From Clavelina lepadiformis (taxonomy: Eukaryota > Chordata > Ascidiacea > Aplousobranchia > Clavelinidae), in contig NC_135247.1 of NCBI RefSeq assembly GCF_947623445.1, positions 14,200,501 to 14,264,500 of the forward strand: a DNA stretch of 64,000 bases. Direction: 5' to 3'. The notes under the pieces were generated by a model. That model was not told the origin of the DNA and ran no database searches. It was given only the letters and a program-made list of their open reading frames with translations. Of the stretch, positions 13,683-25,418 are shown piece after piece (the stretch's first letter is position 1; each line of letters begins with the position of its first letter). Position numbers and translations under genes: made by a program.

Positions 13683-16521
13683 CACAGGCAAATATATATA
13701 AAAGCTAGGATATATATCACATAGGATATATATGTATATTTTTCTACTCGATCTATCAAACAAAAACAAAACTTCAAGATTAAATCACAAAAAGGCAAGG
13801 ATAATTTTATAACCATACACAATCTTACTCAGTGGCAGAGCCAGAACAGGGGTCAATGACCCCTCAGGTCTTCTTAACAAAACAAACTTATAATGTCTGC
13901 TACAACGCACTTTCCTGCATCAAGTCTGCACAGTATCTTTTCTTAAACATATCAATCATTCCTTACCCTAATTCACTGTGGCAGTCTGATTGTAGTTATT
14001 ACACTACATCATGATCGTGGACTTACAAAATTGTAGTTAACAAATGCATGTCACCGTTCCTTCCTTCTATGTTGCATGATCTGGTGTTACGAAATAGGTC
14101 CCTTTCAGATACAAACAATTTGACAACACAAACAAATTTACAACTAGGCCATTATGATTATGAATAAACATTAAATCGATTCAACCAGTCTAACTGAGGC
14201 AAAATTAGTAGCATGTGAGTCGTATTTCGTCTGTATCAAGCAAGACAAGTCCACATATCAAAATAGTAGGTTGAATATGAGCAAAAAAATAACGTTTTTT
14301 GAACATTTGTTCTGCTGAACCTAATTTTGGATGTACAAAAATGCAAAATTATTTTTAGTAATGCTTGACGAAACCACCAATATCAAACACAACTCATAAA
14401 CAGCTGTCCCTCCATATTACATACTTGAATTCTGCTGGAAGATTTTGATAAAGTTTGAGCCACTTGCCTGCACAATGTCATCTGTTATTTTCAAGTCTTT
14501 GATAAAATTACTTAACAATCTCACTCTGGACATCAATAACATCTTAGTAAATAAGCCAATAGTCAGGCATATGATGGTGCTGCAAACATGAGAATTAGTT
14601 ACAGTGGTGTTACTTCTAGTTTTAGAGCTAAAAGTGATTTACTTTCACTGTTTTGCACACAGATTTAATTTGGCAATAATGTTTGTATAATGTTTTTATA
14701 TAACAGACTGCATTTTGGAATTATTTATTGTTGAAAGGTTTGTATGAATTTTTCTAAAAAACTAATATCTTTGAAAAAAATCAAGCTAAAGGCAACACCA
14801 GACAAGGCCATATGGAACACTTGTGTGACACTCGTCGGTTGCCAAGAGAAGATGTAAATACCGTAACAATTTTCTCAGTTGTTACTTAACTGTGTTGTCA
14901 ACGTTTGCACATACTGAAATATCCTCATCATTTACTGGCACTGAGAGTGCATTTTACTGACATTTAAAACACACATCTGCTTCAGCATTAAGGGTTGGCA
15001 CAAAGTTATTTGTTTGTATTGCCTCTATACTTTTTTGCCAAGTAATGGTACCAGGCAAAAAATGTAGTTTTGATAAAATATTCGGTATTTTGTTGGTAGT
15101 ATTAAGTCTGTACTGTTATCTTTTGTACAAATAGGTCCTGCTGCAATATTGGTAAAACTTAACCTTTTTGCCTATTATATTTTTAACGTTACTCACTGCT
15201 CCCAGTGTTTTAACGTATAACAAATCGAAGTTATGTAATTCAAGCATGTTGGCTCTAGGAAACTGCTTACTAAATAATACGTATACAAGTAGGGCTACCA
15301 CAAGTTCTCTTGTCAATACAAATACAAGGTCCTCTAAGGAAATTAAAAATTCTGAAATGTTCTCGATTTTGTATGTTGTACTTTCACATTAGAAACTTAA
15401 AAGTGCAGGACTGCTTACGATTTATCTTGGACCACGGGCCATATGTTGTATACCTCTGCAGAAAATAAACAAATTTTCAACCACATTTTATTCAACTTTG
15501 TATCAAGTGTGAACAACTAATAACTTTGGCATTTATTCATAATCTTTCAAGGATTTGTAGCTATTGTAATGTAATGATTGGGAAATGGCTGGACGCAGTG
15601 AGAGTAAATTAGGTTCTGTAATTTATCAGTGTTTAGAGTAAGAAATACCTATAAGGAAGTGCCTAGGGATTAGTAAGTGGATTTTTTTAAATGCTTTGAG
15701 TTCACTATTGCACCAAAACTTTGTTAATTAGAAAAGTCTTGGAACAATTAGTTGCAAACAATATCAGACATCAGTGAAAACATGTCTTGACTGTATGAGT
15801 GATACCTCTATGCCCCAATTAATTGTGGCATTAACATTTTGACACAAAAATCCTTGGCTATCAAAAGTTGATGTCTATGTTGACAATATGGTTGCAGATC
15901 AATTTAAAAGCATTAATGTTGGTTGTGCGGCATACAATATTGTTGTTATTATTACTCTAGCTGATATCAGTGGACAACCAAAACACGATTCTTTTTAAAA
16001 ACTTGTTACCAACAAATAAACTGCACGATAACCCAAGACTTAAAACACAGAAGCAGATGCCAGCCAGGTCATACTGTGGTAGAGATTGATAAAAAAGCAT
16101 GAAGCCAAGGCGTTGTGCTGACCGTTCTGAAGGCCATTGTTAGTAACTAGTTAGGATAATTTGAAGTTGAAAATATCTTCAACTCAAACGCAACATCACA
16201 ACTATTAAATTGAGCAGATCATAATTTTTTAAATTTTGATGAAAACAACAAATCAAAACACATTGAACATAAGTTGTTCAAAATAAGGCTCATAAGGTCT
16301 AGCGCAAATCCAAAGTATAAAATTTTGTAGTGCTTATCTCGACATTTTAGAGCTTACTACAGCCTAAAAAAGTTTTGCCATACACATTTTTATATATCGT
16401 TCATCGACGTTGCTTTATTTTATTGAGACCGAAAAATGTTGTGTGGACACTGAGTATGCTAGCTTAAGCATGTAAGTTAACTACTTAGATGTAAAACGGC
16501 ATTTTTTCTTGGTCTTGTTTG
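13683..16521. other. Region upstream of WAC up to the tandem duplication
   Basis: It contains the putative WAC 5' region (ATATATATAG runs near 13690-13735) and otherwise AT-rich DNA with no supported gene or transposon. The right boundary at 16522 is where the sequence becomes repeated 8,897 bp downstream. Confidence 0.4.
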
Positions 16522-18352
16522 CTTAAATGGCCATTCCATACACTGATCATGTACCAGGGTTAAAAAAGTTTGCTGTTTGATCTATGCTGTTGTCATAGTG
16601 TAGTTGGTCAACTGCTGCAGTGAAGGTGTTGTGGTCTAATTTCTTACTTGTTCAATACAAATTTTCATAAAAGAATTCAGAAAATAAAGCATTAACTTTT
16701 TCATGAATACGCTCTTAAAATATGTTTTCCGTATATCAGTTTTCCAATATCAGTAATTACCTGCTCAAGCAAAACAAGCGCTGACGTAAATCAAATTTAT
16801 TCAAATAATCATATCTGAGCATTAACACAGATCAAAATAGAAGATTTTGATACATATCATATATAACAATTATACAATGCAATGCAGCTTATGCATAAAT
16901 AGTAAAATAAGGAATATCGTAACATAGCAAATAAAAAATTACTGTGTGGTATCTGTATTAGGTAAGTTATAGGACCAACTGCAAAGTACACCAGTTTTCG
17001 ACAAGAAAGCGAGTATGCAAACTTAGCATAATAGTGTGCACTGAAGCCTCAATGTTTGTTAATTTATTACAAATTGGTGTTCAAACACCCAGTTTTTCTT
17101 TATTCGTTATAAACCAACGTGATGAGTAAAATAGACTATTCAGCGTGCATGTTGAGAAATCTCAAGCTCGCAGGTACCACACTTTCCGCTATGTGTAGGC
17201 CAGATTGTTTGCTAAGTGTGCAGGGAATGAGAAATCCGCAAACTGATTTGTGTGGATTACTCAAAATTATGTTCCTAAACGTGGGCCATTAATCATACAT
17301 GTAAACTATTTTCAAAATAAATCTGACTAATGGCTATAACTATTTCTCACCCAAAACAGCAAACCTTCCAATATAGGCATTAAGTTTGCTGTATATACAA
17401 AGAATATATATTGGTATATAGTAAAGAGATAAACTATAAACTACGATAATAATATGATCCTAGCAAAGGCGCTGACTTGTGGGGTTACAGAGTGGCCACG
17501 CTATACCATGGCCACTACTACAGGGTGGTGGCCAGCTCAAAGGAGAAAAACACCCTGTGCCCCAAAACAACATAAAGCATAGACGAAATTGATGCATCAA
17601 TTTTGTCATGAACACATCAAACGTAGCACAGGGTAAACTACGTCAATTGTGCACGGACTTTTTCAAACCATTACTATACTGCTTTCATGTTCACACCAAA
17701 CTTTTCATAAAAAAATATTTATGATTCAATCTTCAAAATTTATCACAAAGTAGTCAACTGCAGTGAACGTAGTAAAACCAAAAGTTTTACTACTGTTTCT
17801 TTAAAGAATTGGTTTTTAAGAATTCTGCAAAGTTTTAAGCCGCAAAGCACATAAGATCATCTGTAATGACGTTACATGTGAGCTTGACCTAAAATAACCC
17901 AAATTTGACACGTATGACTAACAATGCTCACTGCTCAGGTAATTATTTCAACGCAACAAAAATAATACACGAACTAATGGTTAAAGTCTGTAGGACGTGT
18001 TGAAAATCATTGACCATTGATGTGATTAAAATGGTTTAGGATTAGGCGGCTGTTCAACTTCCGTTCTGCACATCGTAGCACTTGTAGTCTATTTATGTTT
18101 GGCATATTGTAAATTAGTGTAACTATTTCACCATAAATAAGTCATGTAACCTGTTGTTAAAGATAGGCAATTAGGTCAGAAAAATAAGTGTGCAAGAAGT
18201 TTATTTTAGCTATTTAAGGGTTCATTAAGTTACATTTAGGTTACGTTTATGTTGCTATGTTAAAATATTTACGCTAGGTTAACAAAGACTGGGGATAATA
18301 GCTTCTAATCTGCAATTTTCCAGTAAAATAGTAACAACCGTTGTCAATACTA

Positions 18353-18736
18353 CCGTATTTTACGGACCATAAAGCGCACTGGCAATAAATTGCTTTGATT
18401 AGTTTTTTGTTTATACATAAGGCGCACGATCAATTCATGAGGAAAAAAAGGATTTAAATTGCGCCTTACGCACCGCGCACCTTGTTACGAAATAAATGTA
18501 AGCAAGTCACAATAGTACAATGAGCAAAAGAAAAAATGAGCCTAGTGAATATCACAGTTGCTAGTTGCTTTTACCGTAGTTTATTGTGTAAGACGGTGGT
18601 TTATTTATATAATAATAGTATCGGTACTGGTTTGAGTGTAGGCAATAAAGCACTACTTAATCCATACATTAGGCGCACGATCAATTTATGAGGAAAAAAA
18701 GGATTTAAATAGCACCTTATGGTCCGTAAAATACGG
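18353..18736. mobile_element. TA-flanked MITE with CCGTATTTTACGGACCATAA ends (copy 1)
   Basis: The ends CCGTATTTTACGGACCATAA and TTATGGTCCGTAAAATACGG are perfect 20-bp inverted repeats, each flanked by TA, which fits a TA target duplication. Internally a 39-bp block GGCGCACGATCAATT-ATGAGG...GGATTTAAAT occurs twice in direct orientation (about 18420 and 18670) with one or two differences, so the element looks like a composite with a repeated subterminal part. No coding frame. The superfamily is not assigned with certainty. Confidence 0.75.
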
Positions 18737-20842
18737 TAATGAAAGTCATTGCGACCATTTCAATAAGGTTCTTTCTGAAAAGATTAAGATAGAACCTAGA
18801 ACGTTATCGTTTAACTTAATTATGGAGTTTTGAATCATCTTGCTTTGTTGAGTTTTCGACCTTGTTTAAGGACCTTTTTTTATGAACAATGCCTCTCATA
18901 CATAAAAATTTCCTCTCAAACAATGCGTTGCGTTGTCATATATATAGTTAAAAATTCAGGAAAAAAGACTAACACAATGTACTGCATAATGACAATGGAA
19001 GCCAACACGCTTGTGAATCAGACTTGGCCATGTCACTGGGCTGCATAACAATTTGCAACTGTGCCAAATTAATGCACCATTAAAAGCGAAGTAAATATAT
19101 GCAATGCTTAAAGTCATATTTTGTCATATGGTCATCTGGTTAATAATGGCACTACGTAAGCCAGCACAATTTAGTTGACTCGCAACTTTAGCATACTGCC
19201 TAAAATTGATGGCAGGTGGTGGATACATGTGCAAAAGTTAATTTGTCTTTGTTGACCGCAAACTTTGCGTGACGTTGTCCGTGTTAATGTCAAACACCTG
19301 CAAGCTAAAGCTGCCGTCTCTTTAGTTTCAGATATCAACAAAGACAAGTTATATTAAACATGTCTTGATCATTTTGTCTTGCCATAATTCTTTTCGATGC
19401 ATTTACTATTGCATGGAATGTTTTAGCAGTGATAACTGATCGCTCACTGCAAACAACCAAGCCTAAAAAAGATGACAATTGCCCGCCTTAACCTTACAGA
19501 ACACGGTTAGCAGAAAGAAAGTAAACAATCACGCTGAAACTCAGCTTAAAGTTTTTTAGGTAGATTACTGCAGGTTGCCATGTCCCCGCCACCCCTTGCG
19601 AAAATGGAAGTCAGCGCCTATGGATTGTTGTACATCGGAATTGATTTCTAAACTACCAGTATGCCATAGGCCCAGCATGTTTGGATAAGTCCATGACCGA
19701 AGGAGAAGAGGTTACAGTCACGCATGCAGACAGTAAAAAACGGGACAAACCGTGACTAAACCTAGTTTGTTGGCAATAGGCCAGATGAGAAAGTTTTCTA
19801 TGTGCGTAATTAAAATTAACTGCGTGTGATGGTTATTGTTATATCTATTTGGAGGATTTTTCTTCTGCTGTTTTTTGGGGGGAATTTTCAAAACAGCAAA
19901 TCTTTCAATCTGGGCACACCGGTACCAGCGTACTGTTTTTCAAATGACCGTAAAGTATACCAGGGACTGTTTGAGAAAGCGCCCATAATTCACAAATAAT
20001 GTAAAAATATTTTACCCAAGAAATTCGCTTTCCGTGACGTTGATCCTCTCCCATCACAAAATTCATTGGACCTTAGAGGCTATATAGTGTAAGTACGTAA
20101 GCTAGGTAAGAGAAAACATAAGGTCAAAGGAAGTTTGTAAAAGACGGATATTGTACGGAAAGTGCACTCTATGCACAAGGAAAAAATACATATACAAGTA
20201 GCAAGCACAAGGCTATATAGATCAATGCAGATAAATTAATGCTTTTTGAATAAACCCTTATTCAAATTTTACGCATTTCTTAAATGTCACAATAGATCCA
20301 AGAATTAGTTTCCTTTCCGGTCCCTCTAAAATCTAAATATTTTGTGTTCCTTGATTTTCTTGGGTTCACTGAGTTCGTTATTGCCATTTGTGCATTAAGA
20401 ATATGAAAAATCAAGCGCAAATATTTTTAAATGCTTTACTTACAATAAAGCATTCGAATTTTTTTTATTCATTATAGTTTCATGAAAAGCAAAAAGAAAA
20501 CGAATCTTTCGGTGAAAGCTACTTAACCCAAGCAACCCAGGAAACCCAGTGATTCCAGGGAATCCATAGTTAATCCAGGAACAAAAACAATTCAGGGAAC
20601 CCTGAAACCGTTGCTAAATGTGTCATATAATTTTTGCTGTTAAATTCCTTGTGACGTAGCCTAACTGTCACAGTGATTGCTTTTATTATATTGCGACTTC
20701 GTATTTGGTTACAAATATTAATATAATTTTCATAGTTATTTATCATCGGGAAAATTGTGTGTAAAGCCTGTTTTACAAAGTGTTTTGCTATAACCCCGCG
20801 TTTCCGAGATATTTAAAAAGGATCCCGTATCTCTGTCTAATA

Positions 20843-21160
20843 CAGAGGTCGGGAACCTATGGCTCGCGAGCCAGATGTGGCTCTTTTGATGACGGCATCT
20901 GGCTCGTAGTTAAATCTAAGCTGGCATTTCTTAGCACGATTGTTACGAATAAAACCTTTTCTGTAATCTTCGCTAACGTAACAACCAACCAATTCAGTAA
21001 ATTCAGACATTTACCGTTGTCTAATATTGTTGGTTTTGCTTAAAAATGCAAACGTTTAGTTGCATTAAGTGTTGAAAAATATAATATGACTCTTAAGGAA
21101 ATACAATTAAAAATATGTAGCTTTCATGGCTCCCTTAGCGAAAAAGGTTCCCGACCCCTG
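20843..21160. mobile_element. hAT-type MITE, 318 bp, with perfect 8-bp target duplication (copy 1)
   Basis: The ends CAGAGGTCGGGAACCT and AGGTTCCCGACCCCTG are inverted repeats with one mismatch, and GTCTAATA flanks the element on both sides (20835-20842, 21161-21168). The subterminal GGCTCGCGAGCC and 8-bp duplication are typical of hAT elements. Non-autonomous: no transposase frame. The perfect duplication suggests a fairly recent insertion. Confidence 0.9.
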
Positions 21161-21222
21161 GTCTAATAGAAAACGAAGTTTTTCAACAGTTAACTCAAAT
21201 GTAGTATTAGTATACTATATAG

Positions 21223-21699
21223 CAGGGGTGGCCAAACTGCGGCTCTTTAATGAATTTGCATTGTTGAATTAGACATGCATTTTCCCGGTCTAGACGAGTT
21301 GTTTGATCAGATTATGAAACAATCCGTTCTATCACACGTAGTAACAATGGACTCATGGTTAGTAATAATCAAATTACACTCCAAAAAGGACATTATTGTA
21401 CAGAAGTGTGCTAACTTGTACACTGTAGGCCTAGTTAAGTAAACTGTCAGTTTGAAGCTGTACCTCAGGGCTGACCTAGTTTTAAGTCTTGGTTACGGTT
21501 ACACTAATAATTGCAAAAAGAGTTGGTGAAGCCCAGGTGGAGACTCATAGTATCACCACGCAGCACTAATGTTTATCAATAGCTACACTTCGTTGTGAGT
21601 GAATAAATTCGTATTTTTTATTGTGTTTGTGTTGCGGCTCTTTTGAAGCTTGAATTGGTAATATGCGGCTCGAGCATGAAGCAGGTCTGGCCACCCCTG
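21223..21699. mobile_element. hAT-type MITE, 477 bp, with perfect 8-bp target duplication (copy 1)
   Basis: It begins CAGGGGTGGCC and ends GGCCACCCCTG, with subterminal GCGGCTC words at both ends. CTATATAG flanks both sides (21215-21222, 21700-21707). It lies only 62 bp from the previous hAT MITE. No coding capacity. Confidence 0.9.
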
Positions 21700-21792
21700 C
21701 TATATAGTGACCACGTTTAAATGTTGGGTTATTAGTCCAGACGGTCGAACTAATAAAACAACTGCAAATTAATATTTTTTTACCAGACCGAA

Positions 21793-21875
21793 TGCAAGTT
21801 AATTTTAGGGCAACTACAAGTTAATTTTAGGGCAACTACAAGTTAATTTTAGCAAGTTAATTTTAGGGCATCTAC
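21793..21875. repeat. Tandem repeat of CAAGTTAATTTTAGGGCAACTA (copy 1)
   Basis: About four units of roughly 22 bp, one of them shortened to CAAGTTAATTTTAG. It sits just downstream of the two hAT MITEs. Confidence 0.85.
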
Positions 21876-21890
21876 TAATCCGTATACGTG

Positions 21891-21970
21891 GGCAGTACTC
21901 CGGTATTATAGTACCGAATTACTGTACCGATACCTTTAATACCTTTTTCAGTACCGATACCGGGACATTC
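21891..21970. repeat. GTACC-rich dispersed repeat upstream of NAA60 (copy 1)
   Basis: CAGTACTCCGGTATTATAG followed by TACCGAATTACTGTACCGATACC closely matches 25138-25215 and more loosely 34395-34445 in the same orientation. It is probably the end of an old MITE family. Confidence 0.5.
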
Positions 21971-23480
21971 GATACTAACTGAAGTTTTGGATTTTTTGCC
22001 GATGAACGTGGACGTTAGCCGGATTTCACAACTCATCACATTTGGAATAGATATTCTATACATGACAACTCGCATAGTAGTTAGCATTCTCAGCAATGCA
22101 TTACCGATAACGATTTTGTCTCTAACAGAATCAAATGGAACAACACCATACTACTGTATCCTTAATATTTTTAAATAAACCTGAAGAAGCAAGCTAATAC
22201 ACAAGCAAAGCTTGTTTAGAAAATTAAGTTAAAGTTAACCCAAGAACGCCATACAATATACTGCTTTTTTATTTTGTTATATACTATAGGTTGCCACTAT
22301 TTAACCGGAAAAAATCGTGCGTTTGCAGCTATATTTCACCGTTCCTTCTTAACCTAATGTAAATATTATAACATAGTAACCTGAACATAACCTAAATCTA
22401 CCTTCTAATCTAAATCTTACACCAATAAAGCCATTATAGGCCTAGCTAAAATCATCTTTTTGCATACTCATTCTCCTAACCCTATAACTGTTTATCTTAT
22501 ACAACAGCCTGCGTTAGCTACATTCGGTGAAATAATCACTTCCTATATTTTTTGGGGGTTTAGTTGAGAAGTTCACAACCAATGGTTTGGTGATATAGGC
22601 CTAGTATTTAAAACTAAGTGCAAAAATTATTTTTTTATTTTACTTACTGTGTTTTAGTTTTTGTAGTGTAAGTGGTTTAATCAAGTTGCAATAAAAAGCT
22701 CATTGAAATACTTATCAAATAGTTTAGGCATAGTAAACTTTCAACCGCTTTTGGGCTGAATAACTTCAGAAAATAGGCATTTGGTGTTCGTTTTCCATTA
22801 ATGCAAGTTCTACTTGGGGAACCACGATTTGGTGATAGGTGAAAGCAAAGCAGTGATTTTTGAACTTTTTTGTCCATAAATTCTTTCAGCAAAGAAATTT
22901 TTTATTCGATCTCGATTTTCAAAAACCAGTCTGCTCCCAAAAATTACAAATGAATACCATAAATTTTGTTCAGCAGAGGCGATAATTGTCAATATAATGG
23001 TTGGTCAGGGTGTGGTGCCTTAAAATTCCAGTGTGTAGTTTCAAAGAAATTGGAAACAATCATACAAGAAATTAGTAAACTGCAATATCCAAACAGGAAA
23101 TAAAAAAGCTGCATTTACAAGTGCACAGCCACAGAATGCCGTTGTATACTAGACCCGCATTATCATTATTACCGACAGTAGGCTAGGTGATATCTGAGGC
23201 TCAGAAAACAGAAAGTTGATTTATATGCCAACTTCCCAATGCACATACTTTTGGTTTTAGCTATTTGGCAAGTTGTGGCATTAGACTAATTCATTTAGTT
23301 TATGTATCCAGCACACTGAAAAAAATTTTCCAACATGAGTTAAATTTGTAGATAACCCATATCATAGTTTTAGCCAACAGTTTTTTACATAACTAAATTA
23401 TTAACTAAATGCATTTGTAGGTAAACTGTCGTAATCATGGATTTTTAAAGTTGGTTTGATTAATCTGGTACTTCAAAATA

Positions 23481-23531
23481 ATGGTTGCTCTGTGCAATAA
23501 AAAGATGTGCAAAAATTGCTTCTCGTGCTGA
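23481..23531 (+). promoter_or_regulatory. Short upstream ORF before NAA60 (copy 1)
   Basis: An ATG at 23481 opens a 16-codon frame ending TGA at 23529-23531, five bases before the NAA60 ATG and in another frame. If it is within the transcript it could lower initiation at the main ATG. A splice acceptor in this stretch cannot be excluded. Confidence 0.3.
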
Positions 23532-23535
23532 CAAA

Positions 23536-24393
23536 ATGAGTACAACAATTGAAATGGAGTACGATAACTGTTGTAATGTCAGCAAAGTTCCACCAGGACG
23601 TCATCCCAACAAGCTGTCTGATAAATGTCAATGCAATGTAAGGTTTGCTACTGAGAAGAAGCTTTGCAAATCCAAACTGGTTTACAGCATGAAACTGCGC
23701 TTGTTGACCAGTGATGACATTTCAACTCTAAAGGAATTGTGCATGGAATGGTTTCCAATTAAATATCCAGATAGTTGGTACCAACATGTTGCAGTTGATA
23801 AACGATTTTATTCTCTTGTTGCTACATTTGAAGATAAGATAATTGCTATTTTAATTGCGGAAATTAAACCTTACTGGCAGGTGCTTCGAGAAGACTGTGA
23901 TCTACTTGCTTCATCATTTTCGCAAGATACTAAAGTTGCTTATATTCTAAGCCTTGGCGTTACTAAAACATTTCGACGACAAGGTGTAGCATCATACTTA
24001 TTGTATAACTTTATATCAACTACTTGTGTGCACAACAATATATCTTCTCAAGAAGTGAAAGCAATATACTTGCATGTGCTTAGCACAAATAAATCTGCCA
24101 TTCAATTTTATGAGCGGCATAAATTTAAGCTGCTTCATTTTTTACCTGCTTACTATGTTATCGATGGAGTACCACGCGATGGTTTTTCATACGTACTACA
24201 TGTAAATGGTGGACAACCTTCATACACATGTTTGGAGTACTGCTTTAATTATCTTGCTCAGTTGCGTTACCTTCAGCTTCAAAATTTTCCGGGTGTAATT
24301 TATGTGAGACTGTGCAAAATGTTTCGATACGTATTATCATGGTCCCATTTTTCTCCATTTGTGTCAAAAACTCGACAATGTCATAATTTATAG
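23536..24393 (+). CDS. NAA60: N-alpha-acetyltransferase 60, intronless (copy 1)
   Basis: One uninterrupted frame gives 285 aa from the ATG at 23536 (human about 242). The frame extends upstream to 23485 only from a TTG, so the ATG was chosen. After a non-conserved N-terminal extension of about 50 residues the GNAT domain begins (MKLRLLTSDDIS, WFPIKYPDSWY). The acetyl-CoA loop is RRQGVA (147-152) after YILSLGV; Tyr136 and His180 (IYLHVL) align with the residues reported as catalytic in human NAA60. The family acetylates N-termini of transmembrane proteins at the Golgi, held by C-terminal amphipathic helices; the C-terminus here is aromatic and hydrophobic, compatible with that. The single exon is odd, since vertebrate NAA60 has introns, and suggests a retrocopy or intron loss. 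Confidence 0.92.
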   Translation: MSTTIEMEYDNCCNVSKVPPGRHPNKLSDKCQCNVRFATEKKLCKSKLVYSMKLRLLTSDDISTLKELCMEWFPIKYPDSWYQHVAVDKRFYSLVATFEDKIIAILIAEIKPYWQVLREDCDLLASSFSQDTKVAYILSLGVTKTFRRQGVASYLLYNFISTTCVHNNISSQEVKAIYLHVLSTNKSAIQFYERHKFKLLHFLPAYYVIDGVPRDGFSYVLHVNGGQPSYTCLEYCFNYLAQLRYLQLQNFPGVIYVRLCKMFRYVLSWSHFSPFVSKTRQCHNL

Positions 24394-25137
24394 TTTATTT
24401 TTAGTAGGAATGTTCATAAAAATATTTTAACCTTATACTTGATTGTTGATATTTCAATTAAAACTATCATTAACTAGTATCACGACACTGAATAGGTTCT
24501 TTGTTATGCCAGTTAAAAACTGTTGTAATGAATAATTCTGCTTCCTTGGGTATAATACATGTTTAATACCCAAAATGGAGAAAGGATATTTTTGGTAAAG
24601 CACTGTTTGGAAGGAAATTATCTCATTTATGTACAAAATTCACATAATGGAGTTGCACACCATACCATTAACGTTATGTATTATGTCTTGTGTTGTTTGT
24701 CATCAAAATTTATATTGCTGAAGTTTGTATAAAATGCCAACTTTTAATTATGAAAAGGGGTCTGTGCTCCTGGTATAACACATACTGCAGAATGTTGTTT
24801 GAATTATCATAACAGTTTGTAAGCTGAAGCCATTTTACATGGGATATGGTAGGTTTTGGTCATGGTCAAAATGCATATATATTTTGTCGGCTGTAAGGAA
24901 TGTTTATAGCTTTAGTTATAGTGAAGTGCTTGATCAATTGACATATATATATATATCCTTCTTAAACTGTTTTTAGATTCTGCATGCAATATTTCTGTAT
25001 TGTCTGGGAAAAATCTGTTAAATAGTCTGAGATACTATGCTAGGTTGCATTGTTATTTTTGTGAAATAGTGAATTACTATAATATATTGGTTTATTTGGG
25101 TAAAATATGTCACAATTATTTTGATATGACCATAAGT

Positions 25138-25215
25138 GGACAGTACCGCGGTACTATAATACTGAATTATTATAACGCCGTATTTTTTCAGTACCGACAC
25201 CGGTATGAAAAAAAG
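25138..25215. repeat. GTACC-rich dispersed repeat downstream of NAA60 (copy 1)
   Basis: CAGTACCGCGGTACTATAATAC is followed by TGAATTATTATAACG. It contains the perfect 14-bp palindrome AGTACCGCGGTACT. It is the same family and orientation as 21891-21970, so the pair forms direct repeats around NAA60. Confidence 0.5.
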
Positions 25216-25385
25216 TACTGAATTACTTTTTTCAAGCAATTTAAGTCAGTTCTAGTACTTAGTACTTTTCAAGTGATTATTTCAAGATTTATATGTTAAG
25301 TATATATATATGTTTTTCAATAATTCATCTTAATTAAACATTAATCCCAATTTTAGTGGTTGTTATTCTTTTTTAATCTACAAAT

Positions 25386-25418
25386 CTAATTTAATCTAAT
25401 TTAATCTAATTTTTTAAT
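25386..25418. other. 33-bp filler at the duplication junction
   Basis: The sequence between the two 8,864-bp copies is made of TTTAATCTAA-type units. The word TTTTTAATCTA is also the last sequence of copy 1 before the break, so the filler looks copied from the adjacent end with slippage. Confidence 0.85.

Larger units (their letters stand above)
16522..25385. repeat. Tandem duplication, copy 1 (8,864 bp)
   Basis: From the shared CTTAAATGGCC at 16522 to AATCTACAAAT ending at 25385, the sequence recurs at an exact offset of 8,897. Every open frame, MITE, simple repeat and AT microsatellite that I compared is the same in both copies, so there appear to be no indels and I saw no substitutions. 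The copy carries an intronless NAA60 gene near its right end and about 7 kb of non-coding, MITE-rich DNA before it. Confidence 0.95.

Noticed and set aside
20780-21043. 87-codon frame across the 318-bp hAT MITE
   Set aside because: It starts outside and runs into a non-coding MITE; no transposase similarity.
24946-24958. AT microsatellite as a difference between the duplicate copies
   Set aside because: Repeat length counted the same in both copies.
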